Shown here: positions 1-7,066 of the stretch, piece after piece | Layout of the letters: each line of letters opens with the position of its first letter | Position numbering within the stretch: position 1 is the first letter of the stretch | NCBI GenBank assembly: GCA_036648855.1 | Contig: JAVWCU010000027.1 | Location: 1-14,036, forward strand | From: Faecenecus sp036648855 | Lineage (GTDB): Bacteria > Bacillota_I > Bacilli_A > RF39 > UBA660 | Length of the DNA stretch: 14,036 nucleotides | Direction: 5' to 3' | Program-made: the position numbers and the translations under genes | Notes under the pieces: model-generated | Told to the model about the DNA's origin: nothing | The model's database searches: none | Seen by the model: the letters and a program-made list of their open reading frames with translations, nothing else

Positions 1-1
1 T

Positions 2-7
2 ATTATA
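2..7 (-). promoter_or_regulatory. possible -10 box of a gene beyond the left edge
   Basis: The minus strand reads TATAAT here, just past the terminator of rmlD, where the next minus-strand unit would begin. No TG extension is present and the gene itself is outside the window, so this is only a hint. Confidence 0.25.
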
Positions 8-19
8 CTTGGAAATTTT

Positions 20-52
20 GAAAAAGAAAAGGACTTTTAAAATTAAAAATCC
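20..52 (-). terminator. intrinsic terminator of rmlC-rmlD
   Basis: Read on the minus strand, bases 52 to 31 fold into a stem of about 9 pairs (GGATTTTTA against TAAAAGTCC with one G-T pair) with a 4-base loop. A T-rich tail, TTTTCTTTTTC, follows at 30-20. The hairpin begins directly after the rmlD stop codon (53-55). Confidence 0.75.
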
Positions 53-976
53 CTATTTTATTAATTGTTTATTACCAAGCATATTATTATTTTCATAATC
101 TAAAGAAGAAAGTAACTTAAGCTCAATCAAATAACGATCAACCGCATTCTTCCAATCAGGAAGCGGATCAAATCCTCTTGTATAAGATGACTCTTTACTA
201 AGCCTAGAATTTTTAGGCCTAGGAGCTGACTTCTTAGTATTCATTTCTTCATACTCCTCTGTCGTTACCCTATTTATTTCTGTATTATAGCCCAACTTCA
301 AAAAAACATATTCAGCTAGGTCAGCCCAACTACAATAATTATCATTAGTTACATGGTAAGTACCATACTCTTCTGTTCTAGCTAATTCGACTAATTGCTT
401 AGCTAAATCTCTTGTATATGTAGGACTACCTATTTGATCATCTACAATAGATAATTCTTTATGACTACTAGCTAAATTAATCATTGTTTTAATAAAGTTC
501 TTACCATTAGCTCCAAATACCCATGAAGTTCTAGCAACAAAGTGTTTAGGACATTCCCTTACTTCCTGTTCTCCATTATATTTTGATCTGCCATAAACAC
601 TTAATGGATTAACATCATCAAACACTTCATAACTGCCTTCTTTTGTTCCATCAAAAACATAATCTGTACTAACATAAACTAACTTAGCTTGTAAAGCCTT
701 ACAAGCTGCTGAAATATTCCTAGTACCTATTACATTTACCCTATAACAATCAGCCTGCTTTACTTCAGCTAAATCAACATTAGTAAATGCTGCACAATGA
801 AAAACCACATCAGGTCCTACCTGACAAAACACTTTATCAACAGCTTCCCTATCAGTAATATCTAGATTATTAATATCTAATCCTACTATATCCTGTTCAT
901 TAATACCCCTATTTATAAGTTCTCTTACCACATCATATCCAAGTTGTCCTTTAACACCCGTTACTAAATATTTCAT
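53..976 (-). CDS. rmlD: dTDP-4-dehydrorhamnose reductase RmlD
   Basis: Last step of dTDP-L-rhamnose synthesis: NAD(P)H-dependent reduction of dTDP-4-dehydro-L-rhamnose in the cytosol, supplying rhamnose for surface polysaccharide. The 307-residue protein is an extended short-chain dehydrogenase. It shows an N-terminal Rossmann motif TGVKGQLG (6-13), the STDYVFDG segment (103-110) and the catalytic Y128-xxx-K132 pair in YGRSK. DDQIGSPTYTRDLA (179-192) is typical of RmlD. The start is clear: a GGGGG-type ribosome site lies in the 14-base gap after rmlC, so the two genes are co-transcribed and probably translationally coupled. The C-terminus runs about 20 residues past the usual end (after the WKNAVDRYL segment), with a polar tail of unknown meaning. 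Stop codon TAG. Related sugar-nucleotide reductases share the fold, but the pairing with rmlC makes RmlD by far the best call. Confidence 0.95.
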   Translation of the reverse strand: MKYLVTGVKGQLGYDVVRELINRGINEQDIVGLDINNLDITDREAVDKVFCQVGPDVVFHCAAFTNVDLAEVKQADCYRVNVIGTRNISAACKALQAKLVYVSTDYVFDGTKEGSYEVFDDVNPLSVYGRSKYNGEQEVRECPKHFVARTSWVFGANGKNFIKTMINLASSHKELSIVDDQIGSPTYTRDLAKQLVELARTEEYGTYHVTNDNYCSWADLAEYVFLKLGYNTEINRVTTEEYEEMNTKKSAPRPKNSRLSKESSYTRGFDPLPDWKNAVDRYLIELKLLSSLDYENNNMLGNKQLIK

Positions 977-990
977 TCTTTAATTCCCCC

Positions 991-1545
991 TTAAAAATCC
1001 GCTCTACTTTTTATTAAAACTGGTGCCTTAGTATCCTTTTCAGATAAAAGAGGTTCAACTCCACTTGGAAGTCCCCAATCCACATTAATATCTGGATCAT
1101 TATATCTAATTCCAGCATCACTAGCAAAGTTATAATCATTATCAACTTCATAACAAAAAGTAACATTATCCGTTAAAGTTAAAAATCCATGAGCAAAACC
1201 CCTAGGTAAATATAATTGACGATGATTTTCTCCAGATAATTCTACCTTAATCCAATCCTTATATGTTTTAGAATCCTTTCTTAAATCAACTGCCACATCA
1301 TAAATAGCCCCATTGATACATCTAACTAACTTAGCTTGATTATACGGATTAGTTTGAAAATGTAATCCTCTTAAAGTCCATTTTTTAGCTGTAAATGACT
1401 CATTAGCCTGAACAAAAGTCACATTTATTCCTAATTCCTTTAACTTGTTTACATTATGTGTTTCCATAAAATAACCACGGTTATCACCATGCACATCTGG
1501 TTCAATAATATAACAATCTTCCAATTTTGTCTCTATAATATTCAT
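991..1545 (-). CDS. rmlC: dTDP-4-dehydrorhamnose 3,5-epimerase RmlC
   Basis: Epimerises dTDP-4-dehydro-6-deoxy-D-glucose at C3 and C5, giving the substrate that RmlD reduces. The 184-residue length is normal for this cupin family. Signature segments are DNRGYF (21-26), LRGLHFQ (58-64), AKLVR (71-75) and LYLPRGFAHGF (111-121). The expected catalytic residues are present: H62 as base, Y132 as acid and D171 as partner of the histidine. It is the first gene of the rmlC-rmlD unit. A strong GGAGGAGGG ribosome site sits a few bases before ATG 1545, close behind an extended -10 box. rmlA and rmlB, needed to make its substrate, are not beside it in this window. Stop codon TAA. Confidence 0.96.
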   Translation of the reverse strand: MNIIETKLEDCYIIEPDVHGDNRGYFMETHNVNKLKELGINVTFVQANESFTAKKWTLRGLHFQTNPYNQAKLVRCINGAIYDVAVDLRKDSKTYKDWIKVELSGENHRQLYLPRGFAHGFLTLTDNVTFCYEVDNDYNFASDAGIRYNDPDINVDWGLPSGVEPLLSEKDTKAPVLIKSRADF

Positions 1546-1551
1546 ATAAAA

Positions 1552-1572
1552 CCCTCCTCCTTAATTATAGCA
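1552..1572 (-). promoter_or_regulatory. extended -10 promoter and ribosome site of rmlC
   Basis: The minus strand reads TGCTATAAT at 1572-1564, followed almost at once by GGAGGAGGG (1560-1552). The best -35 at 17-base spacing (TGGAAT, 1592-1587) matches only 3 of 6 positions, so the TG extension probably carries the promoter. Transcription from the usual distance would begin near 1557, inside the ribosome site, giving a leader of about 12 bases. Confidence 0.55.
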
Positions 1573-1600
1573 CTATAACCTATCTAATTCCATATCTCAT

Positions 1601-1635
1601 TTAAAAAAAATAAAAAGAACCCCTTTAAGGATTCT
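1601..1635 (-). terminator. intrinsic terminator of the rhomboid gene
   Basis: On the minus strand 1635-1616 folds as AGAATCCT / TAAA / GGGGTTCT, about 8 pairs including G-T pairs. A T-rich tail follows at 1615-1603. The rhomboid stop codon TAG (1636-1634) overlaps the base of the stem. Confidence 0.75.
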
Positions 1636-2770
1636 AATGCACATAAAACAAAGCCATATAAGTTAAAAATACCATAAATATAATAGCGACTACCCAACCA
1701 TTTACTTTTTCAAATGTTGAACTTTTATATTTTACCCCTAAAGCAATACTTATTAATATACCACCAATTAATCCCCCTATATGGGCAAAATTATCTATAC
1801 CTGTCATCACAAATCCCATGACTAAATTAAATAATATAAGTGGGATAATCTGACTTTTTATTACATTTCCCAAATAAACTCTATAATGATAACCAAAATA
1901 TAATAAACAACCCATTAATCCAAATATTGCACCACTGGCTCCTACACTAGCATAACTTCCTAAAGTAATAGATAATAAACTTCCCATTACCCCACTAAAC
2001 AAATAAATAATCAAATACTTAGTTTTACCCATAAATCCTTCTATTTGACTACCTATTATATAAAGAGCATACATATTAAAAACTAAATGTAATATACCAC
2101 CATGAAGAAATATTCCTGTAATTAACCTATAATATTCACCCACCCTAATTAAAGGGCCATAGACACAAAATCTATTAGTATAATTATCAAAGTTACCAGA
2201 AAAAGTCATATATAAAAACACTAAAATATTTATACCAATTAATACCTTCGTAACAACTGGATCCTTCTTTTTAAAAACATCATCAACCTTTTTAGCATCA
2301 GTTTTATTCTTATTATTAATATCCTCTGTTATTTTTACAAATAGTTGTAATCCTTCTTCCGTAAACTCCAATTTATCAGTAATATCTGGAAAAGCCTCCA
2401 TTACTTCTGGATATTTCTTTAAATCATCCTCTTCATATAAATAAACAGAATCTATATCTTTTTCCTTTATTATTTTAGCACTCTCTCCTAAATCAGTATA
2501 AATACTTAAAGCATTCATGTGTAAAGAAAGTGTTTTATATTTAATTTTACTCATTACCTTTTTAGTCTTAAACAAATCAAATTCCATTTGCTCATCATTA
2601 TGTATATAATCAGATACAATTCTTACAATCTTATAAGTACCATTTAAATTTTCTAACCAAATTTCATTATCTACGCCTTGTAAAACAATAGGATTATAAT
2701 TAAGATCAGTAATAAAGTAATGAAGTAATTTCATAGTTAATAAATTTTTTCTTTCTACTGTTTCATCCAT
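1634..2770 (-). CDS. rhomboid family intramembrane serine protease (YqgP/GluP-like)
   Basis: Membrane protease cutting substrates within or next to transmembrane helices. The 378-residue protein has two parts. Residues 1-170 are soluble, charged and predicted cytosolic, as in Bacillus YqgP/GluP. From about 172 follow seven hydrophobic segments. The catalytic serine is in GASG (S279) and the catalytic histidine is H330 in NFAHIGG. HLVFNM (H228, N232), the usual oxyanion-side residues, and GEYYRLIT (211-218) are also present, so the enzyme looks active. Bacillus YqgP is longer, with C-terminal TPR repeats; this protein ends right after the last membrane segment. ATG 2770 is supported by GGGGAGG at 2783-2777. 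It is a single-gene unit between two terminators. Substrate unknown. Stop codon TAG. Confidence 0.92.
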   Translation of the reverse strand: MDETVERKNLLTMKLLHYFITDLNYNPIVLQGVDNEIWLENLNGTYKIVRIVSDYIHNDEQMEFDLFKTKKVMSKIKYKTLSLHMNALSIYTDLGESAKIIKEKDIDSVYLYEEDDLKKYPEVMEAFPDITDKLEFTEEGLQLFVKITEDINNKNKTDAKKVDDVFKKKDPVVTKVLIGINILVFLYMTFSGNFDNYTNRFCVYGPLIRVGEYYRLITGIFLHGGILHLVFNMYALYIIGSQIEGFMGKTKYLIIYLFSGVMGSLLSITLGSYASVGASGAIFGLMGCLLYFGYHYRVYLGNVIKSQIIPLILFNLVMGFVMTGIDNFAHIGGLIGGILISIALGVKYKSSTFEKVNGWVVAIIFMVFLTYMALFYVH

Positions 2771-2802
2771 TATAAACCTCCCCTTTCATGTCATTATTAT
2801 AA

Positions 2803-2808
2803 ATTATA
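2803..2808 (-). promoter_or_regulatory. possible -10 box of the rhomboid gene
   Basis: The minus strand reads TATAAT 33 bases before the ATG. There is no TG extension and no good -35 at 17 bases (TTCCTT). It lies between the rluD terminator and the rhomboid ribosome site, the only place a separate promoter could be. Confidence 0.35.
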
Positions 2809-2840
2809 TCTTAAAGGAAGAAAAAAAGGAAGAAAATATT

Positions 2841-2870
2841 AAAAAAATTAGGCCTCTAGCTCTAATTCTT
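2841..2870 (-). terminator. intrinsic terminator inside the end of rluD
   Basis: The minus strand has AATTAG at the ascending arm and CTAATT at the descending arm, with a small inner GC/GC pairing and a TAGAG loop. Seven T residues follow (2847-2841). The arm is built from the last six codons and the TAA stop of rluD, so coding sequence doubles as terminator. Confidence 0.8.
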
Positions 2871-3741
2871 TTAAATAATCAGTAAATTCTTCTGGAGGAT
2901 CTACTTCAAAAAACAATTCTTTTTTAGTAATAGGGTGAATAAAACGAATACTCCTAGAATGAAGAAATTGACCAAATTCAGTAGTCTTACCTCGCCTACC
3001 ATAAACTGGATCATTAAAAACAGGATATCCAATATAAGCTAAATGAACTCTTATTTGATGTGTTCTACCTGTTTCTAATTTACATTCTATTAAAGTTTTA
3101 TCCTTATATCTTTTTAAAACTGTAAAATGTGTTACTGCATTCTTACTATTTTGATCTGTTACTTTCATCTTCTGTCTATTATCAGGATCTCTACCAATTG
3201 GAGCATCAATAGTTCCTGTTTCATGCATAATTAGTCCTGAAACCAAAGCTAAGTATTTTCTTTCTACCGTTTTTAGTTTCATCATTACACTAAGTTTCTC
3301 ATGCACATTATCATTTTTAGCAACAACCATTAATCCACTAGTATCTTTATCTAATCGATGCACAATACCAGGTCTTATATTAGAACTACCTTTGCTTAAA
3401 GAAAATTTATAAATTAAAGCATTCACTAAAGTCCCTGTATAATTACCAGGAGCAGGATGAACAACCATCCCACTGGCCTTATTAATAATAAGCAAATCAT
3501 CATCTTCATAAATAACCTTTAAAGGAATATCTTCTCCTGTTATATCTATTTCAAAAGTCAAATCATCTGAAACTTCTACTACTTCCCCAAGTTTACCCTT
3601 TTTATTAGCAAAAACCGGAACTTCATCAATAGTAATTCTTCCATCTTTCATTAGTTTCTGAACTTTACTACGACTAATCTCTAAAGCATTAGCTAAATAT
3701 TGATCTAATCTAACATCTGCCTTTTCTATTATAACGTTCAT
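2848..3741 (-). CDS. rluD: RluA/RluD-family 23S rRNA pseudouridine synthase
   Basis: Converts specific uridines in large-subunit rRNA to pseudouridine. From ATG 3741 the protein has 297 residues. An N-terminal S4 RNA-binding domain covers about 11-57 (RLDQYLANAL, SRSKVQKLMKDG). The catalytic domain carries HRLDKDTSG with catalytic D131, then RKYLALV, ETGRTHQIRVHLA (224-236) and PVYG. GTG 3750 is an alternative start, but AGGGG lies directly against it and about 8 bases from ATG 3741, so the ATG is preferred. The gene overlaps the end of lspA by about 32 bases, implying coupled translation; lspA-rluD order is also found in Bacillus. Membership of the RluA/RluD group is sure, the precise target uridines are not. 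Stop codon TAA within a terminator. Confidence 0.93.
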   Translation of the reverse strand: MNVIIEKADVRLDQYLANALEISRSKVQKLMKDGRITIDEVPVFANKKGKLGEVVEVSDDLTFEIDITGEDIPLKVIYEDDDLLIINKASGMVVHPAPGNYTGTLVNALIYKFSLSKGSSNIRPGIVHRLDKDTSGLMVVAKNDNVHEKLSVMMKLKTVERKYLALVSGLIMHETGTIDAPIGRDPDNRQKMKVTDQNSKNAVTHFTVLKRYKDKTLIECKLETGRTHQIRVHLAYIGYPVFNDPVYGRRGKTTEFGQFLHSRSIRFIHPITKKELFFEVDPPEEFTDYLKELELEA

Positions 3742-4198
3742 TAATCTCACCCCTCATCAAATCTATTATTAGTAATACCATTCCAACTATGATAGCCATA
3801 TCAGCTAAATTAAAAACAGGAAAATCATAAGAAAAAATCATAAAAGATAAATAATCAATTACTGCTCCATGCAATAGACGATCAATTAAGTTACCTAATA
3901 TACCACCCATTAATAATCCATAAGCCAAAATACTAAACTTTGAAAAACCCTTATCTGTCTCTTTTGCTAAATACTTATTAAGTAAAATTATAGCACCTGC
4001 ACTAACTAAAATTAATATCCAAGTACTATCTCCCAAAATTCCCCATGCTCCTCCTGTATTTTCTACATATTGTATTTTAAAAAAACCAGGTATAAGAGAA
4101 ATACTAGCCCCTAAAGATAAATTTTTAACAACAATCATCTTAATAAATTGATCTATTATCAAAGTTATAAAAGTCAAAATATAAATATGTTTCTTCAT
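3710..4198 (-). CDS. lspA: lipoprotein signal peptidase II (prolipoprotein peptidase)
   Basis: Aspartyl membrane protease that removes signal peptides from lipoproteins after diacylglyceryl transfer. At 162 residues with four hydrophobic segments (about 6-24, 59-77, 88-105, 128-147) it fits the family. Motifs in order are DQFIK (16-20), VENTGGAWG (45-53), GGILGNLIDRLLHG (98-111), VIDYLSF with catalytic D115, and FPVFNLAD with catalytic D133. The usual NxGAAF reads NTGGAWG, a mild variant. The start has only GGTGAT 3 bases before the ATG, matching the 3' part of AAGGAGGTGATC, and an extended -10 box lies 15 bases upstream. First gene of the lspA-rluD unit. It implies that lipoproteins are made, though none is encoded here. 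Stop codon TAG. Confidence 0.96.
   Translation of the reverse strand: MKKHIYILTFITLIIDQFIKMIVVKNLSLGASISLIPGFFKIQYVENTGGAWGILGDSTWILILVSAGAIILLNKYLAKETDKGFSKFSILAYGLLMGGILGNLIDRLLHGAVIDYLSFMIFSYDFPVFNLADMAIIVGMVLLIIDLMRGEINERYNRKGRC
3742..3756 (-). promoter_or_regulatory. ribosome site that decides the rluD start
   Basis: The minus strand reads GAGGGGTGAGATTAATG. AGGGG is 8 bases from ATG 3741 but directly against GTG 3750, so GTG is part of the site and not the likely start. Confidence 0.65.
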
Positions 4199-4201
4199 AA
4201 A

Positions 4202-4242
4202 ATCACCGTGCTAATTATAACAGAAAAAAAAGACTATGACTA
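4202..4242 (-). promoter_or_regulatory. lspA promoter overlapping the previous terminator
   Basis: Minus-strand extended -10 TGTTATAAT at 4222-4214, with a 4-of-6 -35 TAGTCA at 4242-4237 and 17-base spacing. The -35 lies within the hairpin of the upstream gene's terminator and the T-tract forms the spacer. The likely start near 4207 would place GGTGAT (4207-4202) at the very 5' end of the mRNA, only about 9 bases before the ATG. Confidence 0.55.
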
Positions 4243-4245
4243 GTC
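4224..4245 (-). terminator. intrinsic terminator of the one-TM protein gene
   Basis: The minus strand has a perfect 5-pair stem GACTA/TAGTC with loop GTCA (4245-4232), followed by eight T (4231-4224). The TAG stop codon of the gene lies in the arm and loop. The stem is short, so efficiency may be moderate. Confidence 0.65.
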
Positions 4246-5121
4246 GTTTGTACAAATAAACTTAGATGCGACTAAAGATTCCTTTATTTCTTTAATATTC
4301 TGATCTAATTTATAATCTAAAGTAATCACCTTATCATCCTGTTTTAAATCTGTTTCCTTTACTTTTGTTAAATCTACTATCATTTTTTCTAAAGATGAAG
4401 TATCAGTCAAAGTACAAGTTGTAATAAGTCCATCAATTCCTACTTGATTTGATGCCGATAACTGACATTTACTATTATTTAATTTTAAGACCTCACTACT
4501 AACTGTATTTACTGTAGGGACAGTAAGCTTCGTCACCAAAGTAAATTGCTTTAATTTACCCTCTACTGCAGAAAATATATAAGTTTTTAAAGTCTCTTCT
4601 TTAGTAGTCTCATCTACTTTCTTTAAATCACATGATAAATTGTTTATAAAAACGGGCTTACTACTAGCTGTTGGAACAGGCTTTTTCAAACTATTTAGTT
4701 CCATATTTTTACTAAACGTTTTAAAAAACCCCGTTATTTGTGGTAAAAAAATGACAAATATCAATAAAAATATAAACAATAAAATAAGTAATATATTAGT
4801 CTTCTTAGTTTGCTGAATATTATTATCAGTAAGTGGCTTTTCTTCTTTTAACTCCGTAACTAAGGGTAATTCTTCCTTAATCTCAATCGGTTTACTTTCT
4901 GGTACCACTTTTTCCTCTTTCATAATAATAGGTTCTTCTAATGAATCCCCACTCTTATCTTCTTTATTTACAGAAGTAGTAGGATCATTATACATATAAT
5001 TATTTTCCCCTACATTATCTTTTAAAGTTGTATTACTCTCCCATTTTATTTCTGTATCCTTTGGAATAGTCTTATCTGTATCCTCAGTTTTTAATTCATC
5101 TAAATTTTTTTTATCATTCAT
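4240..5121 (-). CDS. unknown membrane protein: charged N-terminal tail, one TM, four-cysteine outer domain
   Basis: Not recognised. From ATG 5121 (293 residues) the first 107 residues are hydrophilic and rich in Lys, Glu and Asp, with KEE-type repeats (KEEKVVP, KEELPLV, KEEKPLT) between about 68 and 98. A single very hydrophobic helix follows at about 110-130, starting after positive charges (QQTKKT), so the N-terminus should be inside and the remaining 160 residues outside. All four cysteines (C164, C219, C236, C290) are in the outer part, enough for two disulfides. There is no lipobox or cleavable signal peptide. GTG 5130 is an alternative start, but GAGGTG then spans it; GAGG is about 8 bases from ATG 5121. 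It has its own promoter and terminator between typA and lspA. Possible roles such as an envelope anchor or sensor are speculation. Confidence 0.85.
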   Translation of the reverse strand: MNDKKNLDELKTEDTDKTIPKDTEIKWESNTTLKDNVGENNYMYNDPTTSVNKEDKSGDSLEEPIIMKEEKVVPESKPIEIKEELPLVTELKEEKPLTDNNIQQTKKTNILLILLFIFLLIFVIFLPQITGFFKTFSKNMELNSLKKPVPTASSKPVFINNLSCDLKKVDETTKEETLKTYIFSAVEGKLKQFTLVTKLTVPTVNTVSSEVLKLNNSKCQLSASNQVGIDGLITTCTLTDTSSLEKMIVDLTKVKETDLKQDDKVITLDYKLDQNIKEIKESLVASKFICTND

Positions 5122-5156
5122 CTTAGACACCTCTTTATCTTAAATTAATTATAACA
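5122..5156 (-). promoter_or_regulatory. promoter and ribosome site of the one-TM protein gene
   Basis: Extended -10 TGTTATAAT on the minus strand at 5156-5148. At 17 bases the -35 falls in the typA terminator (TAGAAT, 3 of 6). AGAGGTG then precedes ATG 5121 with about 8 bases from GAGG, which favours this start over GTG 5130. Confidence 0.55.
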
Positions 5157-5162
5157 AAAAAC

Positions 5163-5193
5163 AAAAAAGAATTCTATCAATTTAGAATTCTTT
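5163..5193 (-). terminator. intrinsic terminator of typA
   Basis: Perfect 11-pair stem on the minus strand, AAAGAATTCTA / AATTGA / TAGAATTCTTT (5193-5166), continuing into T residues (5168-5163). The strongest hairpin of the minus-strand block. Confidence 0.85.
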
Positions 5194-5210
5194 ATTAACT
5201 ATTTATATTT

Positions 5211-7025
5211 TTAAGCAGGCTTTCTAGAATCAAATCTTTTTCTCTGATCTGTTTCTAAGATTCTTTTTCTAATTCTTAAACTACTAGGAGTAATCTCCAC
5301 TAACTCATCATTATTAATATAATCTAGTGCATATTCAAGAGTAATCTGTCTAGGACGTTTTAATACAACAGTATGATCACTTCCACTAGCTCTCATATTA
5401 GTTAATTGTTTACCCTTAACCACATTAACAGCCAAATCATCTTCTCTATTACATTCACCAATAACCATTCCCTCATATACTTCAGTACCTGGTTCAATAA
5501 ACATAATTCCACGATCTTCTAAGTTACCAATAGCATATGCTGTTGACTTACCAGCTTCCATTGAAACAAGAACACCTAGTTTTCTTTCCCCAATTACAAT
5601 ATTCTCATATTCCCGGTACTCTTTAAAAGTATGATTAATAATTCCATAACCCTTAGTAAGAGTCATAAAATCAGTCATAAATCCTATTAATCCCCTAGAT
5701 GGAATTGTATATTGAAGTCTAACCTGGTTACCAAAGTTAGTCATGTTATCCATAACTGCCCCTCTAATACCTAATTGTTCAATAACTGATCCAACTGAAT
5801 CTTCAGGCGTCTCAATCTGTAAATCTTCATATGGCTCTAACTTAACTCCATTTTCCTCTTTAATAATAACTTTAGGTTTAGATACTTGAATCTCAAATCC
5901 TTCACGTCGCATATTTTCAATTAAAATACCTAAATGTAACTCACCCCTACCTGATACTAGAAAAGACTCACTATCATTAGGTTCTACTTTAAGACTAACA
6001 TCCTTTTGCATTTCTTTATTTAAACGTTCTTCTATTTGACGAGCAGTTAATAACTTACCTTCTCTTCCAACAAAAGGAGAAGTATTAGTACCAAAAGTCA
6101 TTTGTAAAGTTGGTTCATCTATTCTAAGAATTGGAAGTGGAAAAACCTCTCCCGCATTACAAAGCGTTTCTCCTACAGAAATATCAGCAAGCCCCGCTAC
6201 TGCAACTATATCCCCAGCTTCAGCACTAGTAATTTCTAATCTTTTCATTCCTAAGAAACCTAATAACTTTTGAATACGAAACTGTTTTATACTACCATCT
6301 AATCTAAGACATGAAACCATTTGTCCAACCTTAATAACTCCGTTATGAACTCTACCTATTCCAATTCTACCTACAAAATCATTATAATCTAGTAAAGCTG
6401 GTTGAAACTGTAAAGGTTTAGAAGCATCTCCCTTTGGAGCTGGTATTTTTTCTATAATTAAATCAAGTAATCCTTTAAATCCCTCAGATTGAGTAGTTAA
6501 ATCCGGATTTAAACTAGATGTACCCTGTAAAGCACTAGCGTAAACCACATTAAAATCTAACTGGTCATCATCAGCACCCAACTCAATAAATAAATCAAGT
6601 ACTTCATCTAAAACTTTTTCACATCTAGCACTAGGTTTATCAACTTTATTAATTACTACAATTGGTTTAGCTCCAGCTTCTAAAGCTTTTTTTAAAACAA
6701 ATCTAGTCTGAGGCATTGGTCCCTCATAAGCATCCACCACTAAAATAACTCCATCTACCATATCCATAATACGTTCCACTTCACCACCAAAATCGGCATG
6801 TCCTGGAGTATCCAAAATATTAATATGATAATCTTTATAATCAATCGCGGTAGTTTTAGCTAATATTGTAATCCCCCGCTCTTTTTCAATAGCATTAGAG
6901 TCCATAGAAACAGAACTAGTATCCTCGTTTTCTCTAAACATTCCACTAGTTTTTAATATTTCATCTACAAGTGTTGTCTTTCCATGATCGACATGGGCTA
7001 TAATTGCTACATTTCTCTTTTTCAT
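5211..7025 (-). CDS. typA: ribosome-associated GTPase TypA/BipA
   Basis: Translational GTPase of the EF-G/LepA family that binds ribosomes and supports assembly and growth under stress or cold. The 604 residues are the normal full length. The G domain shows AHVDHGKT (10-17), ERGITI (49-54), DTPGHADFGGE (72-82) and NKVDK (126-130). Then come the beta-barrel domain 2 (about 200-290), EF-G III- and V-like domains (about 300-480) and the family-specific C-terminal domain ending in YALDYINNDELVEITP and a basic RIRKR tail. SRGLIGF is typical of TypA and separates it from EF-G and LepA. ATG 7025 has AAGGGAGA upstream. It is a single-gene unit with a promoter facing away from the FAD/Rieske gene. Stop codon TAA. 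Confidence 0.97.
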   Translation of the reverse strand: MKKRNVAIIAHVDHGKTTLVDEILKTSGMFRENEDTSSVSMDSNAIEKERGITILAKTTAIDYKDYHINILDTPGHADFGGEVERIMDMVDGVILVVDAYEGPMPQTRFVLKKALEAGAKPIVVINKVDKPSARCEKVLDEVLDLFIELGADDDQLDFNVVYASALQGTSSLNPDLTTQSEGFKGLLDLIIEKIPAPKGDASKPLQFQPALLDYNDFVGRIGIGRVHNGVIKVGQMVSCLRLDGSIKQFRIQKLLGFLGMKRLEITSAEAGDIVAVAGLADISVGETLCNAGEVFPLPILRIDEPTLQMTFGTNTSPFVGREGKLLTARQIEERLNKEMQKDVSLKVEPNDSESFLVSGRGELHLGILIENMRREGFEIQVSKPKVIIKEENGVKLEPYEDLQIETPEDSVGSVIEQLGIRGAVMDNMTNFGNQVRLQYTIPSRGLIGFMTDFMTLTKGYGIINHTFKEYREYENIVIGERKLGVLVSMEAGKSTAYAIGNLEDRGIMFIEPGTEVYEGMVIGECNREDDLAVNVVKGKQLTNMRASGSDHTVVLKRPRQITLEYALDYINNDELVEITPSSLRIRKRILETDQRKRFDSRKPA

Positions 7026-7057
7026 AAATACACTTCTCCCTTAAACAAATCTTTATG

Positions 7058-7066
7058 AGTATAACA
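7058..7066 (-). promoter_or_regulatory. extended -10 promoter of typA
   Basis: Minus strand TGTTATACT, 33 bases before ATG 7025. The -35 at 17 bases (TTTTCT) is poor. The same nine bases occur before the last gene of the window (13928-13920). Confidence 0.5.
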
